64,000 bases of DNA from assembly GCF_004364345.1 (NCBI RefSeq), contig NZ_SOCA01000002.1:757711-821710 (forward strand). Reading direction: 5' to 3'. Below, in pieces: positions 22,977 through 33,400 of this stretch. The notes under the pieces were generated by a model. The model was given only the letters and a program-made list of their open reading frames with translations, was not told the origin of the DNA and did not search any database. How positions within the stretch are numbered: the first letter of the stretch is position 1; the number at the start of each line of letters is the position of its first letter. A program made the translations under genes and the position numbers. This stretch comes from Prosthecobacter fusiformis (GTDB lineage Bacteria; Verrucomicrobiota; Verrucomicrobiia; Verrucomicrobiales; Verrucomicrobiaceae).

Positions 22977-25439
22977 TCAGTCATACTTCAACTGGGCGGT
23001 GACGATGGCTGAAGTATCGCTAACGAAACGTAGCCAATAAGCACCATAGGCGGCGGGAAAGGTGTGATGAACGGGTGCAGCAGGGGCGACTTCAAACTCT
23101 TGATAAGGAACCCACAAACCGGTGCCGGTGATGTCCGCCTCAAGGCGAATTTTGGCTGGCTTATCGCTGGTGAGGGTGAGGTGCTTTTGGTCGTAACCAG
23201 TGAAGAGGTAGGGATCGCTGGGCACATTGGCGGTGACGGATGTATCCTTCCATGGGCCACCGAAACCGCGTGGTTTGCCGAATTTCCAAAGGTCATCCAC
23301 GGCACCAGTCCAGAGGGCGGTTTTGCCGTCGGTGGAGCGAGTAATATGAGGGCCTTCCGCATCGGTGCGCAGGCCGCTGATGACAAGGAGACCACGATAG
23401 CTGGCGTAGTCCTTAATACGTCGGTTGTGGGTGGTGACGGGGCGGATTTTGGCAAAACCGCCGGCGTTTTCGGCTGGCAACTCAAAAAAGGTGCCGCCTG
23501 CATTGAAGAGGTCGCGTTCGGTGCAGACTTCACGGCAGACACGCTCTGCGCCTAACGAACTTTGCTGATCGGAGGCGGAATGACCGCGAGGGAGGCGCCA
23601 GCGGCCCTTTTCATCCGTGTACAGAATGGAGGCTGAATCGTATTCGAGCACGCCTTCGGGGATGGCGGCATTTTTGGAGGTCCACGAGAGGCCTGCGGGG
23701 TCGTCTTTGGGAGAAAGATCGAAGGCGCTGCCCATATCGTAAATAGCAGGTGGCTGGTCGGGGGCAGAAGAAAGAAAACGAAGGGTCCTGAACCCGGCTC
23801 CACGGGCATGCAGGACACCTCCGGTGACAGACTGGTCCTCTGGACCGGCTATGCCGTCAAAGATGGAGGAGGCCGTGACGGGGCGGGTATCGTCATTGCG
23901 GTAATGGAACACGGCACTGATTTTTTGAGCCTCAGTGGTGGAGATCAGCCGGATCCATACGCCTGGCTCCGTAGATAAAAATTCGAGCCACTGGCTGCCA
24001 TGGGGGGCAATGTTGACGGTCTGTTTTTCCAGCCACTTGCCATCGCCCTTTAAGTCCGTTTGAATGATGATGCTGACCTCATGGTCACTGTGTGAGACAA
24101 GCTGTAAGGAGCGATGTTTATACCCAGCAAAAAGGTAAGGATCGCTGGGTGTCGATGCTTTGACCTCATCTTCCAACCAGACTGCGCCGCGACCAATGAC
24201 TGGGCCAAGTTGATCGAGAGTATCGGGTGTGACGAACCATAGATTGGACTGTGATTTTCCTGGACCTGCAAGATTGCCTTTGGCTTTGCGGACATTGAGA
24301 AACTCTTTGTTAGCGGAGTCGTCGCAGCCCAGCACCAGGCGGTCGCCCCAGCGGGCGAAATCGCCAATGACTTTGAGGTAGTTGCTTCGTGGTGAAATGC
24401 CCGCGCTGCTGCCGGGGGTAAAGTTGCGGGGAAATTTCCAAAAGGTGCCGTGCATGGTCATCAGGAGATCGTCTTCACCGATGTCACGGATGCGTGGCCA
24501 CTCGGTATTCCAGCCGTGGGCACCGTCATAGCTGTGGCTGGACTTGGGGAGACGATAGGCGTGCCAGGCAGGAGTGTCCGCACGATCTGTAGGCTCGCTT
24601 GCGCTGAGGCACATGAGGATTAAAGACCGGTGATCCCAGCCAATGCTCCAGATTGGATCTTTTTCTGGATGTGCATTGCCCATGATGCCGCCAGGGCCGG
24701 TGACTTCCGTGAACTGGTTGCGGCGTACGAGCTGCCAGTCCTGGCCGGGGGATGTCCATTCAGCCAGCGCTCCACTGGGGGTGGAGGGGTCGGTGAGGAC
24801 TTTTTTGTCGCGGTCGCCATTGTTGGCGTAAACGAGGCGGCCGTGGCCGGAAAAGAGACCTTTGCCATGATAACCGGGTAGCTCAGAGGCGACTGTAGCA
24901 GGTTGGGTTTCTTTGGAGAAATCAGGCTTGGGTTTATTGCCGTCTCTAATTAGTCCGGTCACTTCGAGGCTACGCAGGTCCACCTCGTATAGGCCTTCCT
25001 CCATGGTCGCGTAATAGGCTTTGTTGGCAGGATCGGTCAGGTGCCGGGCATTGCCGGTGAGCCTGCCGGGCATGAGGGCAGGGGGAATGATGCGGACTTT
25101 GCGCTCTTGGTCGATGACGTAGGGGCCGATGAGGAGTTGCTGCGTTTCCGTGTGAATCATGCGGTTAGCCGGTGTGCCGCCGATGCTTTCAGGGCGGACG
25201 ACCTGCTTGAGGTCCGGGGTGATTTCGTAGAGTTTGTCACTGGAGCCGAAGGGCAAATGTGGCCCATAAGTGATGACCCAAAGACGGTCTGCCCACGGCA
25301 CAACCGCACCGGTCCCGCATTCCCCCTCATCGTTAAACATAGCTAGATGAGGATAGATGCCGCTGATGTGGCGCGGCTCCTGAGCAGTCAGGGTGGCAAG
25401 CGCGCCCAAAAGGAGCAAGCTGGTGAGGGTTGGTTTCAT
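22977..25439 (-). CDS. large secreted protein with duplicated C-terminal domain
   Basis: An 820-residue exported protein. ATG 25439 starts a signal peptide (TSLLLLGALATLTAQEP); a GTG at 25445 is the alternative. The N-terminal 370 residues look like a beta-propeller (WADRLWVITYGPHLPFGSSD, DQERKVRIIPPALMPGRL, VYANNGDRDKKVLTD). A beta-sandwich of about 110 residues occurs twice, starting at SDPYLFAGYKHRSLQLVSHS and again at SDPYLFTGYDQKHLTLTSDK near the C-terminus, each ending in a hydrophobic strand (ISAVFHYRND, VTAQLKYD). No catalytic family is recognised. It is divergent from an AraC-type regulator with a 101-base spacer, so that regulator may control it. Confidence 0.75.
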   Translation of the reverse strand: MKPTLTSLLLLGALATLTAQEPRHISGIYPHLAMFNDEGECGTGAVVPWADRLWVITYGPHLPFGSSDKLYEITPDLKQVVRPESIGGTPANRMIHTETQQLLIGPYVIDQERKVRIIPPALMPGRLTGNARHLTDPANKAYYATMEEGLYEVDLRSLEVTGLIRDGNKPKPDFSKETQPATVASELPGYHGKGLFSGHGRLVYANNGDRDKKVLTDPSTPSGALAEWTSPGQDWQLVRRNQFTEVTGPGGIMGNAHPEKDPIWSIGWDHRSLILMCLSASEPTDRADTPAWHAYRLPKSSHSYDGAHGWNTEWPRIRDIGEDDLLMTMHGTFWKFPRNFTPGSSAGISPRSNYLKVIGDFARWGDRLVLGCDDSANKEFLNVRKAKGNLAGPGKSQSNLWFVTPDTLDQLGPVIGRGAVWLEDEVKASTPSDPYLFAGYKHRSLQLVSHSDHEVSIIIQTDLKGDGKWLEKQTVNIAPHGSQWLEFLSTEPGVWIRLISTTEAQKISAVFHYRNDDTRPVTASSIFDGIAGPEDQSVTGGVLHARGAGFRTLRFLSSAPDQPPAIYDMGSAFDLSPKDDPAGLSWTSKNAAIPEGVLEYDSASILYTDEKGRWRLPRGHSASDQQSSLGAERVCREVCTERDLFNAGGTFFELPAENAGGFAKIRPVTTHNRRIKDYASYRGLLVISGLRTDAEGPHITRSTDGKTALWTGAVDDLWKFGKPRGFGGPWKDTSVTANVPSDPYLFTGYDQKHLTLTSDKPAKIRLEADITGTGLWVPYQEFEVAPAAPVHHTFPAAYGAYWLRFVSDTSAIVTAQLKYD

Positions 25440-25540
25440 GCTCACAGTTCAGCATGGAGTGCAGGGCTGTGACAAGAGCGGAGGCTTATGCATTGATGAA
25501 ATCGCTTACAGATTGAGACACGGTGACTCTGGAGTTGCGG

Positions 25541-26449
25541 ATGCGTGCATCCACGCTCCGTTTTGTCATGCCCGCTTCCGTTCTCCTGACCCCAGCACTC
25601 TGGCAGAGTATTGTCTGCGAGTGGCTGTGGGTCTATGACGGCATAGCTCCGCGTGCGCAGGTCTGGTCGCAAAAAATCACGGTGCCTCCAGGTGTCTTCT
25701 TTGTACAAAGCGGGCAGGTGAAAATTGATGTTGGGCGCGAGGTCATCGTGGTAGGGAAGGGGGATGCCTTCTTTTCAGCCCCAGGGACACGGCGGCAATG
25801 GTTTGATGAAGATACACGTCTGCTATCTGTGGGGTTGCACTGCCGCTGGCCGGATGGTCTGCATCTCTATCAGACAGGGTTGGACGTGGCGGTGCCGGGC
25901 AAGCGGCTGAAGTTATTGCATGAGGCCACCCGCACACTTTTCACGCAGGTGCATGGCCGTCGAAAGCAGGTGGGGTATGTCGAAGCGACGACCACTGGCA
26001 GTCGAAGCTTGCAGGACTGGACGCGTCACGAAGCCGCCTATCGGCAATGGTTTGCTGAATTCGTGTCCACATTGAAGAGGCTAGGCATCACACCAAATCC
26101 GCGCAAGCGGGCGGAGGACCGGCGGCTGGAGCATCTGCGCGCTTGGTTGCAGTCCTGGCCTCTGGACCGGGCGCTGGATTTGAAGGCAGTGGCCTTGGAG
26201 GTGGAGCTCAGTCCTCGGCGCATTCATCAACTGCTGCGAGATGACCTGGGCATGACGGCGCAGGTTTACCAGGAGCGCCGACGCCTGGAGCACGCCCGTC
26301 AGCGGCTGACGCAGGGTACGGCTCCGCTAAAGGAGATCGCTTTTGGTCTTGGGTTCCGGCATCCGCCCCATTTCACGGCTTGGTTCCGCCGACATACGGG
26401 GATGACGCCGACGGCTTGCCGTGCGGGGTATGGGTTGGAAGGGGCGTGA
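25541..26449 (+). CDS. AraC family transcriptional regulator
   Basis: A 302-residue protein. The N-terminal half looks like a cupin-type ligand-binding domain (KITVPPGVFFVQSGQVKIDV, GKGDAFFSAPGTRRQWF). The C-terminal 100 residues contain the two helix-turn-helix motifs of AraC/XylS proteins: DLKAVALEVELSPRRIHQLL and APLKEIAFGLGFRHPPHFTA followed by WFRRHTGMTPTACR. The ATG at 25541 has GGAG six bases upstream; a GTG at 25523 is an alternative. It is divergent from the secreted duplicated-domain gene, which is its most likely target along with itself. The effector is unknown, possibly a sugar, as is common for this subgroup. Confidence 0.85.
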   Translation: MRASTLRFVMPASVLLTPALWQSIVCEWLWVYDGIAPRAQVWSQKITVPPGVFFVQSGQVKIDVGREVIVVGKGDAFFSAPGTRRQWFDEDTRLLSVGLHCRWPDGLHLYQTGLDVAVPGKRLKLLHEATRTLFTQVHGRRKQVGYVEATTTGSRSLQDWTRHEAAYRQWFAEFVSTLKRLGITPNPRKRAEDRRLEHLRAWLQSWPLDRALDLKAVALEVELSPRRIHQLLRDDLGMTAQVYQERRRLEHARQRLTQGTAPLKEIAFGLGFRHPPHFTAWFRRHTGMTPTACRAGYGLEGA

Positions 26450-26467
26450 GGAGGGCCCGGAGGCAAG

Positions 26468-26953
26468 TCATAGATCCCGGTTCGTCGAATGTCTCACCAG
26501 GAGGGCTTCCACCAGTTTTCGAGAGGCGCGAAAATTTGTGGATTTTAAGCGGGATAAAAGAGTTTGGAAATCACCCAGTCCTCTCAACGCCGCAGCATCG
26601 AGTACACCCAACGTTCCCATAAGTGTAAGGCCATTGGACCGGGCAATAGTTCTGCCATCCTGATCGTCCATCAGTAGGAGCTGAGCACGTTCTTTGAGTG
26701 CCAACTCAATAGCGGCTACCTCACCTCAATGAATGTGTGATCATTCAGGGCGTGCCAAAAAAGCATCCGTATGGACGATTAACCAATCAGGACGCTTCTC
26801 GGCCCATTCTCGCACCGATTGGGGGGCTGCGGGATCGGTTAATTCATCGATTACGGCCTGAAGAACGTGTATGGCACCATGCAGGGAGTGAAGTAGTTCT
26901 ACAGCGTTGATTTGAATCAGGTAATTTAGCGGAGAAGTGTTGCTAACCACCAT
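26468..26953 (-). pseudogene. broken DUF3368-type PIN domain toxin
   Basis: Two reverse-strand pieces together make one PIN-fold ribonuclease toxin. The first (ATG 26953) has MVVSNTSPLNYLIQINAVEL with the N-terminal Asp/Asn active-site region, ending at a stop at 26741. The second, in another frame, reads IELALKERAQLLLMDDQDGR, with the conserved acidic MDDQDGR, and continues to 26468. The junction at 26705-26740 lacks several bases expected for the LDxGE helix and contains stops in the relevant frames, so at least one indel has inactivated the gene. It follows a UPF0175-type antitoxin gene after three bases. The usual role would be RNA cleavage held in check by the antitoxin. Confidence 0.75.
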
Positions 26954-26956
26954 GTC

Positions 26957-27277
26957 TCAAGGATGGTTGCGCTGTTGAATGGTCTCTAGTTCAAGGGACA
27001 CTTCTTCATCGGTCCAGTCGCGCTCTGCATGATGCCGCGCCACTAAAGTCTCAAAGGCAATGCGGCTGGTTATTCCCAGAGAGTTCATGGCGTCTGTTGA
27101 GGATAGCCTTCCTTCACGATATAAACCGCAGATCCGTGTCTGCTCTGCAGAGCGGACAATATCGCCCCCTTCTTCTCGCAGGCTAGCGAAGACAAAGTCA
27201 GGCAGGTTTAAAGCAATGGTCCTGAGTTGATAATAAGCACAACGGCACGATAGACAAATTTTCCTTTGTGAGCGCAT
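26957..27277 (-). CDS. UPF0175-like antitoxin
   Basis: A 106-residue protein whose residues about 20-100 resemble UPF0175 antitoxins: RTIALNLPDFVFASLREEGG, then a helix-turn-helix-like part (ICGLYREGRLSSTDAMNSLG) and an acidic tail that would bind the toxin. The ATG at 27277 gives a 20-residue basic N-terminus rich in Cys that is not typical; the family start would be expected near 27223, where the codon is CTC, so the natural start may be lost and the gene decaying with its toxin. The stop lies three bases before the PIN gene. Confidence 0.6.
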   Translation of the reverse strand: MRSQRKICLSCRCAYYQLRTIALNLPDFVFASLREEGGDIVRSAEQTRICGLYREGRLSSTDAMNSLGITSRIAFETLVARHHAERDWTDEEVSLELETIQQRNHP

Positions 27278-27462
27278 GGCCAGTTCATCGGATGGTCGAT
27301 AAACAAATTCGATGTAATGAGCTCAAAATGGCGGGCCCTGCATTAAGCGGTTTCATGATTTTCCTCCGCTCTCAAGCTGAGGCGAGGAAAAAAGAACACT
27401 GAACACCCCAAGAGATGGCCTTGTCTTTCGTCATGCGCATTGGTAAAAACCCATCCAGCGGT

Positions 27463-30400
27463 ATGAAACATTTTTTCTGGCTCCCTTTTGTCTTTCTTCT
27501 CATGCCCACCCTCAGCCAAGCTCAAACAGCCGAAGAGGTGCAGAAGCGCATGGAGGCCCTGATCAAGGAAGGCAATCACCGGGAGGCGGCAGACCTGGGC
27601 AAAAAGATGGTGCTATCCCTAGCAGGCACGCCGAGTCTGCTGGAACTGACCACCCTGGCATTGAACCATCTCCAGGCTTTTCAGGAGCAGGAAGAGGTGA
27701 TCGAGGCGGTGGTGAAAGCGCATCCGCAGCAGTGGGATATTCTGCTTCAGGCCGGCAAGAGTTATCGCCACTTACCTCAGGGGGGCATGCTGGTGGATGG
27801 TAAGTTCGAAAGAGGATATCCCCAGTGGGGTCGGGGCGGCGGCACCTATGTGCAGACGATGCTGCGCGACCGGGTGAGGGTTTTGCAGCTTTTAGAGGCG
27901 GCCTGGAAGGCCCTGCCTGCGGATGCGACGTCTGGAAACAAGATCGATATTCTCCCGGCGCTTTCGTCTGCGCTTGGTCAAAATCAGCATGGTGCAAACC
28001 AGGCCTGGGCGCTTCAACACCTAACAGATCTGACCGCCCTGCCGGATTACGATGACCAGAGCGGCCTGGACAGTCCTGCCACGGGTTACCCAGTGGATGC
28101 CGATGGCAATCCTGTTTACTTCAAAGCCGCCCAGTCTTGGGAAACCGCGAGGAACGATGGCGAGCGCCTGCTTTGGAGTATGCAGGAAATGCATAAGCTG
28201 GTGGATTCGCCCATCATGTCCACCAAGCCTGAGGTGGCTGACCTGGGTAGAGACTGGTTCTCCGTGCGTACGCTTGCAGGGTATGGGTTCCGTTTTGATG
28301 CCGATGAAACCGAGACAGCCCGTCGTGATGGCATTGCCGCCTTGCACACCCTTAGTGATGATGAAACGGTGGTCAGGCTGGCCACTGGACCCAAAAGGCT
28401 AAAACTGCCGGAGGAATGGCAATTTCTGAAGATCTATCGATCAGTCGCGGAGGATGTGCAGGTGGCTGCCACTCAGCGGGTGAGTTCGTGGATGAAGATC
28501 GCTGACGAACTAAAAAATCGCCGCCAGTATTCCCGTGCGGTGGAGGCTTTCCAAAAAGCACTGGAACTGCAGACTGATGAAGACCAGAAAAAACACCTTC
28601 AGCAGGAGATCAGCCTGATCATCGCACAGCAAGGGGAATTCGATCCTCAGCAACCGAAGCCAGCGGGAAGTGAAGCCGCGCTGTCTCTGACCTTTCGCAA
28701 TGCGACCCAGGTCAAGCTCAGTGCACGCCGAGTGGATGTGGCGAAACTGCTGGCCGATACGGAGGCTTACCTGCGCACCTCCCCGCAGCAGCAGGACTGG
28801 CAGAAAACCAATGTGGGCAGCATCGGACAGCGTCTTTTAAATGAAGGCTTGGACAAGTATCTGATTGGTGAAGCGGTGACCTGGGAACAGAAGCTGGAGC
28901 CTCGCGCTAATCACTGGGACCGTCGCGTGAATGTGCCCACTCCTTTGAAGGAAGCTGGGGCCTGGCTGGTGGAAGGCCTTTTTGAAGGTGGGCACAAATC
29001 CCGTGCCCTCCTTTGGCTGGAAAGTCTGGTCATCGTGCATACCCGGCAGGAGGGTGCGGGCCATTATTTTTTGGCGGATGCCGTCACCGGTGCACCTGTG
29101 GCCGGAGCGACAGTGAAGTTCTTTGGCTACAAGCAGGAATGGACAGATAGCCGACGGAATAACAAACCTGTTTTGAAATACAGTTTCAAAGATTTTCAAA
29201 TCATCTCTGATGCCCACGGGCAGGTAAGGGTAAAGGACAGTCAAGTGAATGAATATCAATGGCTCATCCAGGCCAAAGGAAAGGATGGACGCCTGGCTTA
29301 CTTGGGATTTGAGCACCTTTACTTTGGGGATGGGCGCAACTCGTTCGGTGAACAAACCCGACTTTACACCATTACCGACCGCCCCGTTTACCGCCCTGGG
29401 CAGGAGGTGAAGTGGAAGGTCTGGGCACGGCGCGTGGGCTATGATCCCAAGGTGAATACCAATCCTTTTGCCGGTGCAAACATCGAGATGATCATCACCG
29501 ATCCACGTGGTGAGGAGATTCTGAAAAAGACGTATAAGGCCGATGACTCTGGAGCCTTTGATGATGTGCTCACACTTGGCAGTGAAGCCACTCTTGGCCA
29601 GTATAACTTGAAGATGGAAAGGAAACATGCCCTGGGGGGGAGCGAGTATCTTGGCAACCATTACTTCCGGGTGGAGGAGTATAAAAAACCTGAGTTTGAA
29701 GTGAAGGTGGATGCTCCCTCCAAGCCTGTTGCTTTGGGTGATAGTTTCGAGGTGAAGATCAAGGCCGACTATTATTTTGGCGGTCCGGTGAAACAGGGGA
29801 AAGTTAAGTATAAGGTGCAACGAAGTGCCCACACGGAACGCTGGTTTCCTGCGGGACGTTGGGATTGGCTTTTCGGTGAAGGATACGGCTGGCGGGCGAA
29901 TTATTATTCCTGGTATCCAGGCTCGGCAGACTGGTGCTTCTGCATTCCGCGATATCCCTGGATACGCTGGCATACTGACCCACCGGAACTGGTGGCCGAA
30001 GGCGAATCCCCACTGAATGCGGACGGCAGCTTTACCGTGAAGGTGGACACTTCGCTAGCGAAGGAACTGCATGGAGATGAAGATCATCGATATGCTATTG
30101 AAGCCGAGGTGACGGACGAATCTCGTCGCACCATTTTTGGCAGCGGCAGAGTGTTGGCGGCGCGTCGTCCGTTTGAGGTTTATGTCTCACTGGACCGTGG
30201 TTATTATCAGGCGGGTGAAGAGGCTACTGTCACTGTCCATGCCCGCACTATGGATGGACGTGAAGTGGATTGCGCAGGTCCGTTGACGCTTTATCGAATT
30301 ACTTATGACAAGGACGGCAACCCAAGTGAAGAGGCTGTGCATGAGGAGCAGATCAAACATCCTGATGTGAACGGGAAAACGACGGCCATCCGGTTAAATT

Positions 30401-33400
30401 TTCAAAAGGCGGGACAGTATCGCGTGTCTGCCAAAATGAAGGATCTGGTAGGTCACGAAATCGAAGGCATTACCTTTGTCACTGTCCGTGGAGCAGGATT
30501 CAGTGAGGGCAAAGACTTCCGTTTTGATGATCTGGAACTCATCACGCAAAAGGACGAATACGAGCCGGGAGAAGAGGTGGAGATCACCCTGAATACCAAT
30601 CGCCCCGGCAGCACGGTGGCGTTGTTTTTACGGACGCAAAATGGTGTCTATCCAGAGCCCGTCTGGATCAAACTAGAGGGCAAAAGCACCACTTACCGGT
30701 TTAAGCTGAGCGAGGCAGATCAGCCGAATGTTTTCCTGGATGCTTATACAGTCAGCAGTGCCCGAGTGTACCAGGTCACGCGTCAGATCATTGTGCCTCC
30801 GAAAAAACGCATCGCGACTGTGGAGCTCACACCTGACAGCGAAACCTATCTGCCTGGGCAGGGCTCCAACGTGAAGGTGCTGGTGAAAGACCAGGATGGA
30901 AAACCTTTTGCAGGAAAGGTGGTCCTGACCGCCTATGACAAGGCACTGGAGTACATTTCCGGGGGCAGCAATCAGGAGGACATCCGGCCCTTCTTCTGGG
31001 GCTGGAAGCGCAGTCATTATCCGCAGGTGAGGGATTCACTGCATGACCTGGAGACTGGATTGCGCAAAGACAATGAGCAATGGATGCAGCCGCTGGGAGT
31101 GTTTGGCGGCAGCGTAGCAGATGATGAAGGGGGTAAAAGTGGGCTGCAGGCTGCCAATGGCCTGGGGGATGGCCGACTCTATAAACGTGGAGGGGGGAGC
31201 TTGGGTGAGATGCGGGCCATGGCTGCTCCTCCTGCCCCGCCTGGGGCACCGATGGAAATGGCGGCCGCAGCTCCTGCCATGGCAGTTGCGGATAGTTTTG
31301 CCGCAGGTGGTGCTCCAGAAGGGGAAGCCCCGCAGCCGATGATCCGCAGTAATCTGGCAGACAGTGCGGTGTGGATCGCTGACTTCACCACGGATGCGGA
31401 AGGCCAGGGCGAGTTCAGTTTTAACCTGCCGGACAACCTCACCACCTGGAAGCTTCGCTCATGGGTGATGGGTTCTTCAACACAGGTGGGGGAGGCGAGT
31501 GTGGAAGTCATCACACGCAAGAACCTCATGGTGCGGCTGCAAGCTCCGCGCTTCTTTGTGGAAAAGGACGAGGTGGTCATCTCTGCCAATGTGCATAACG
31601 AAATGGATGTGGAGCAGAGTGTGAAAGCGGTGCTGGAACTGGAAGGGGGTGTGCTGGAGCAGTTGAAAGCAGAGGCTGGAGGCGAAGCTCCTGTCGTTGT
31701 CGCCGCGCATGGCGAAAAACGCTTCGACTGGCGGGTCAAAGTGACGGGCGAGGGCGAAGCGAAGATTCGCGTGAAGGCCCTGGCTCAAAAGGACAGTGAC
31801 GCCATGGAAATGACCTTTCCCGCTTACATTCACGGGATGCTGAAAACGGATGCCTGGAGCCTGGCCCTGCGGCCCAATGAGACTAGCGGCAAGATCAGCT
31901 TCAAGGTGCCAGTAGAGCGCAAGCCGGAGCAGTCGCGTCTGGAAGTGCGCTATTCCCCTACTCTGGCCATGGCGTTGGTGGATGCGCTGCCTTACTTGGT
32001 GGATTATCCTTACGGCTGCACGGAGCAGACGCTGAATCGATTTGTACCCACGGTCATCACTTTGGGCGTGATCAAGGATCTCGGCGTGGATTTGAAGGAT
32101 GTGAGGGACAAGCTGACCAACCTAAATGCGCAGGAGATTGGCAAACCTGAGGAACGGGCCAAACACTGGAAACATGGGTCTAACAAAGTGCCTGTTTTTG
32201 ACGAAGATGAGGTCAAAAAAATGGCGAAGTCCGGGCTGGCGCGGCTGGAGGCGATGCGCAGTGCGGATGGTGGCTGGGGCTGGTTCCCTGGCGGCCGTGA
32301 ATCGTCCCCGCACATCACCGCTGTTGTACTGCATGGACTCAAGGCTGCGGAAAGAACCGGTTTTGACATCAATGACGGTCTCATCCGCAATGGCGTGAAC
32401 TGGCTCACCCAGCATGAGACGGAGCAATTGCGTCGCTTGGCGCTGCCAGAGAAAGATCGCGAGCACAAATCCGCTCCAGACAATCTGGACGCGCTGGTGC
32501 ATAGCGTGCTGGTCGAATACCAGGCTGGTAACAAAGCGATGCGTGATCGGCTGTATGAAAAGCGTGAGCGTCTCTCCCGATACAACCTGGCCCTGCTCGG
32601 TCTAACTTGTGATGCGGTGGAAGAAAATGAGCGGCGCGATATGTGCCTTCGTAATTTGAAGCAGTTCCTCAAGCAGGATGATGAAAATCAGACCGCTTTC
32701 CTGGAGCTGCCGCAGGGTGGCTGGTGGTGGTATTGGTATGAGGACCAGATTGAAACACAGGCTGCTTTCTTGCGTCTGCTAGTGGCTGCTGAACCGAAGG
32801 GTGAAACAGCATCCCAAATCGCTAAATATCTGCTCAACAACCGTCGCAACGGTACTTACTGGAACAGCACTAAAGATACGGCAGCGGTGATCGAAGCATT
32901 GGCTGTCTATGCCAAAGCCAGCGGGGAATCCAACCCAAGCCAGACCATTGAGGTGCTAGTGGATGGCAAGTCCGTGAAGAAGGTGGAGATCACCAAGGAA
33001 AACCTTTTCACGTTTGATGGCACACTGGTCATTGAAGGGCAAGACCTAACCACGGGTGAACATACCGTGGAACTGCGAAAAACGGGGGAATCCCCTTTGT
33101 ATGCGAACGCCTACCTGACTATCTTCTCCCAAGAGGACATGATTCCCGCAGCGGGATTGGAAGTAAAGGCACGGCGTAAATTTTACAAGCTCATTGAGGA
33201 GAAGCCTGAGCAGCAGGTGGCAGGATCTCGCGGTCAGGTGGTGACACAGCAAGGACTCAAATATCGGCGCGAGGAAATCGCCAGCGATGCCCCCATCAAG
33301 AGCGGTGATCTCATCGAGATCGAACTCTCAGTAGAGAGCAAAAACGACTATGAATATGTGCTCATCGAAGACATGAAACCGGCCGGTTTTGAGCCAGTCA

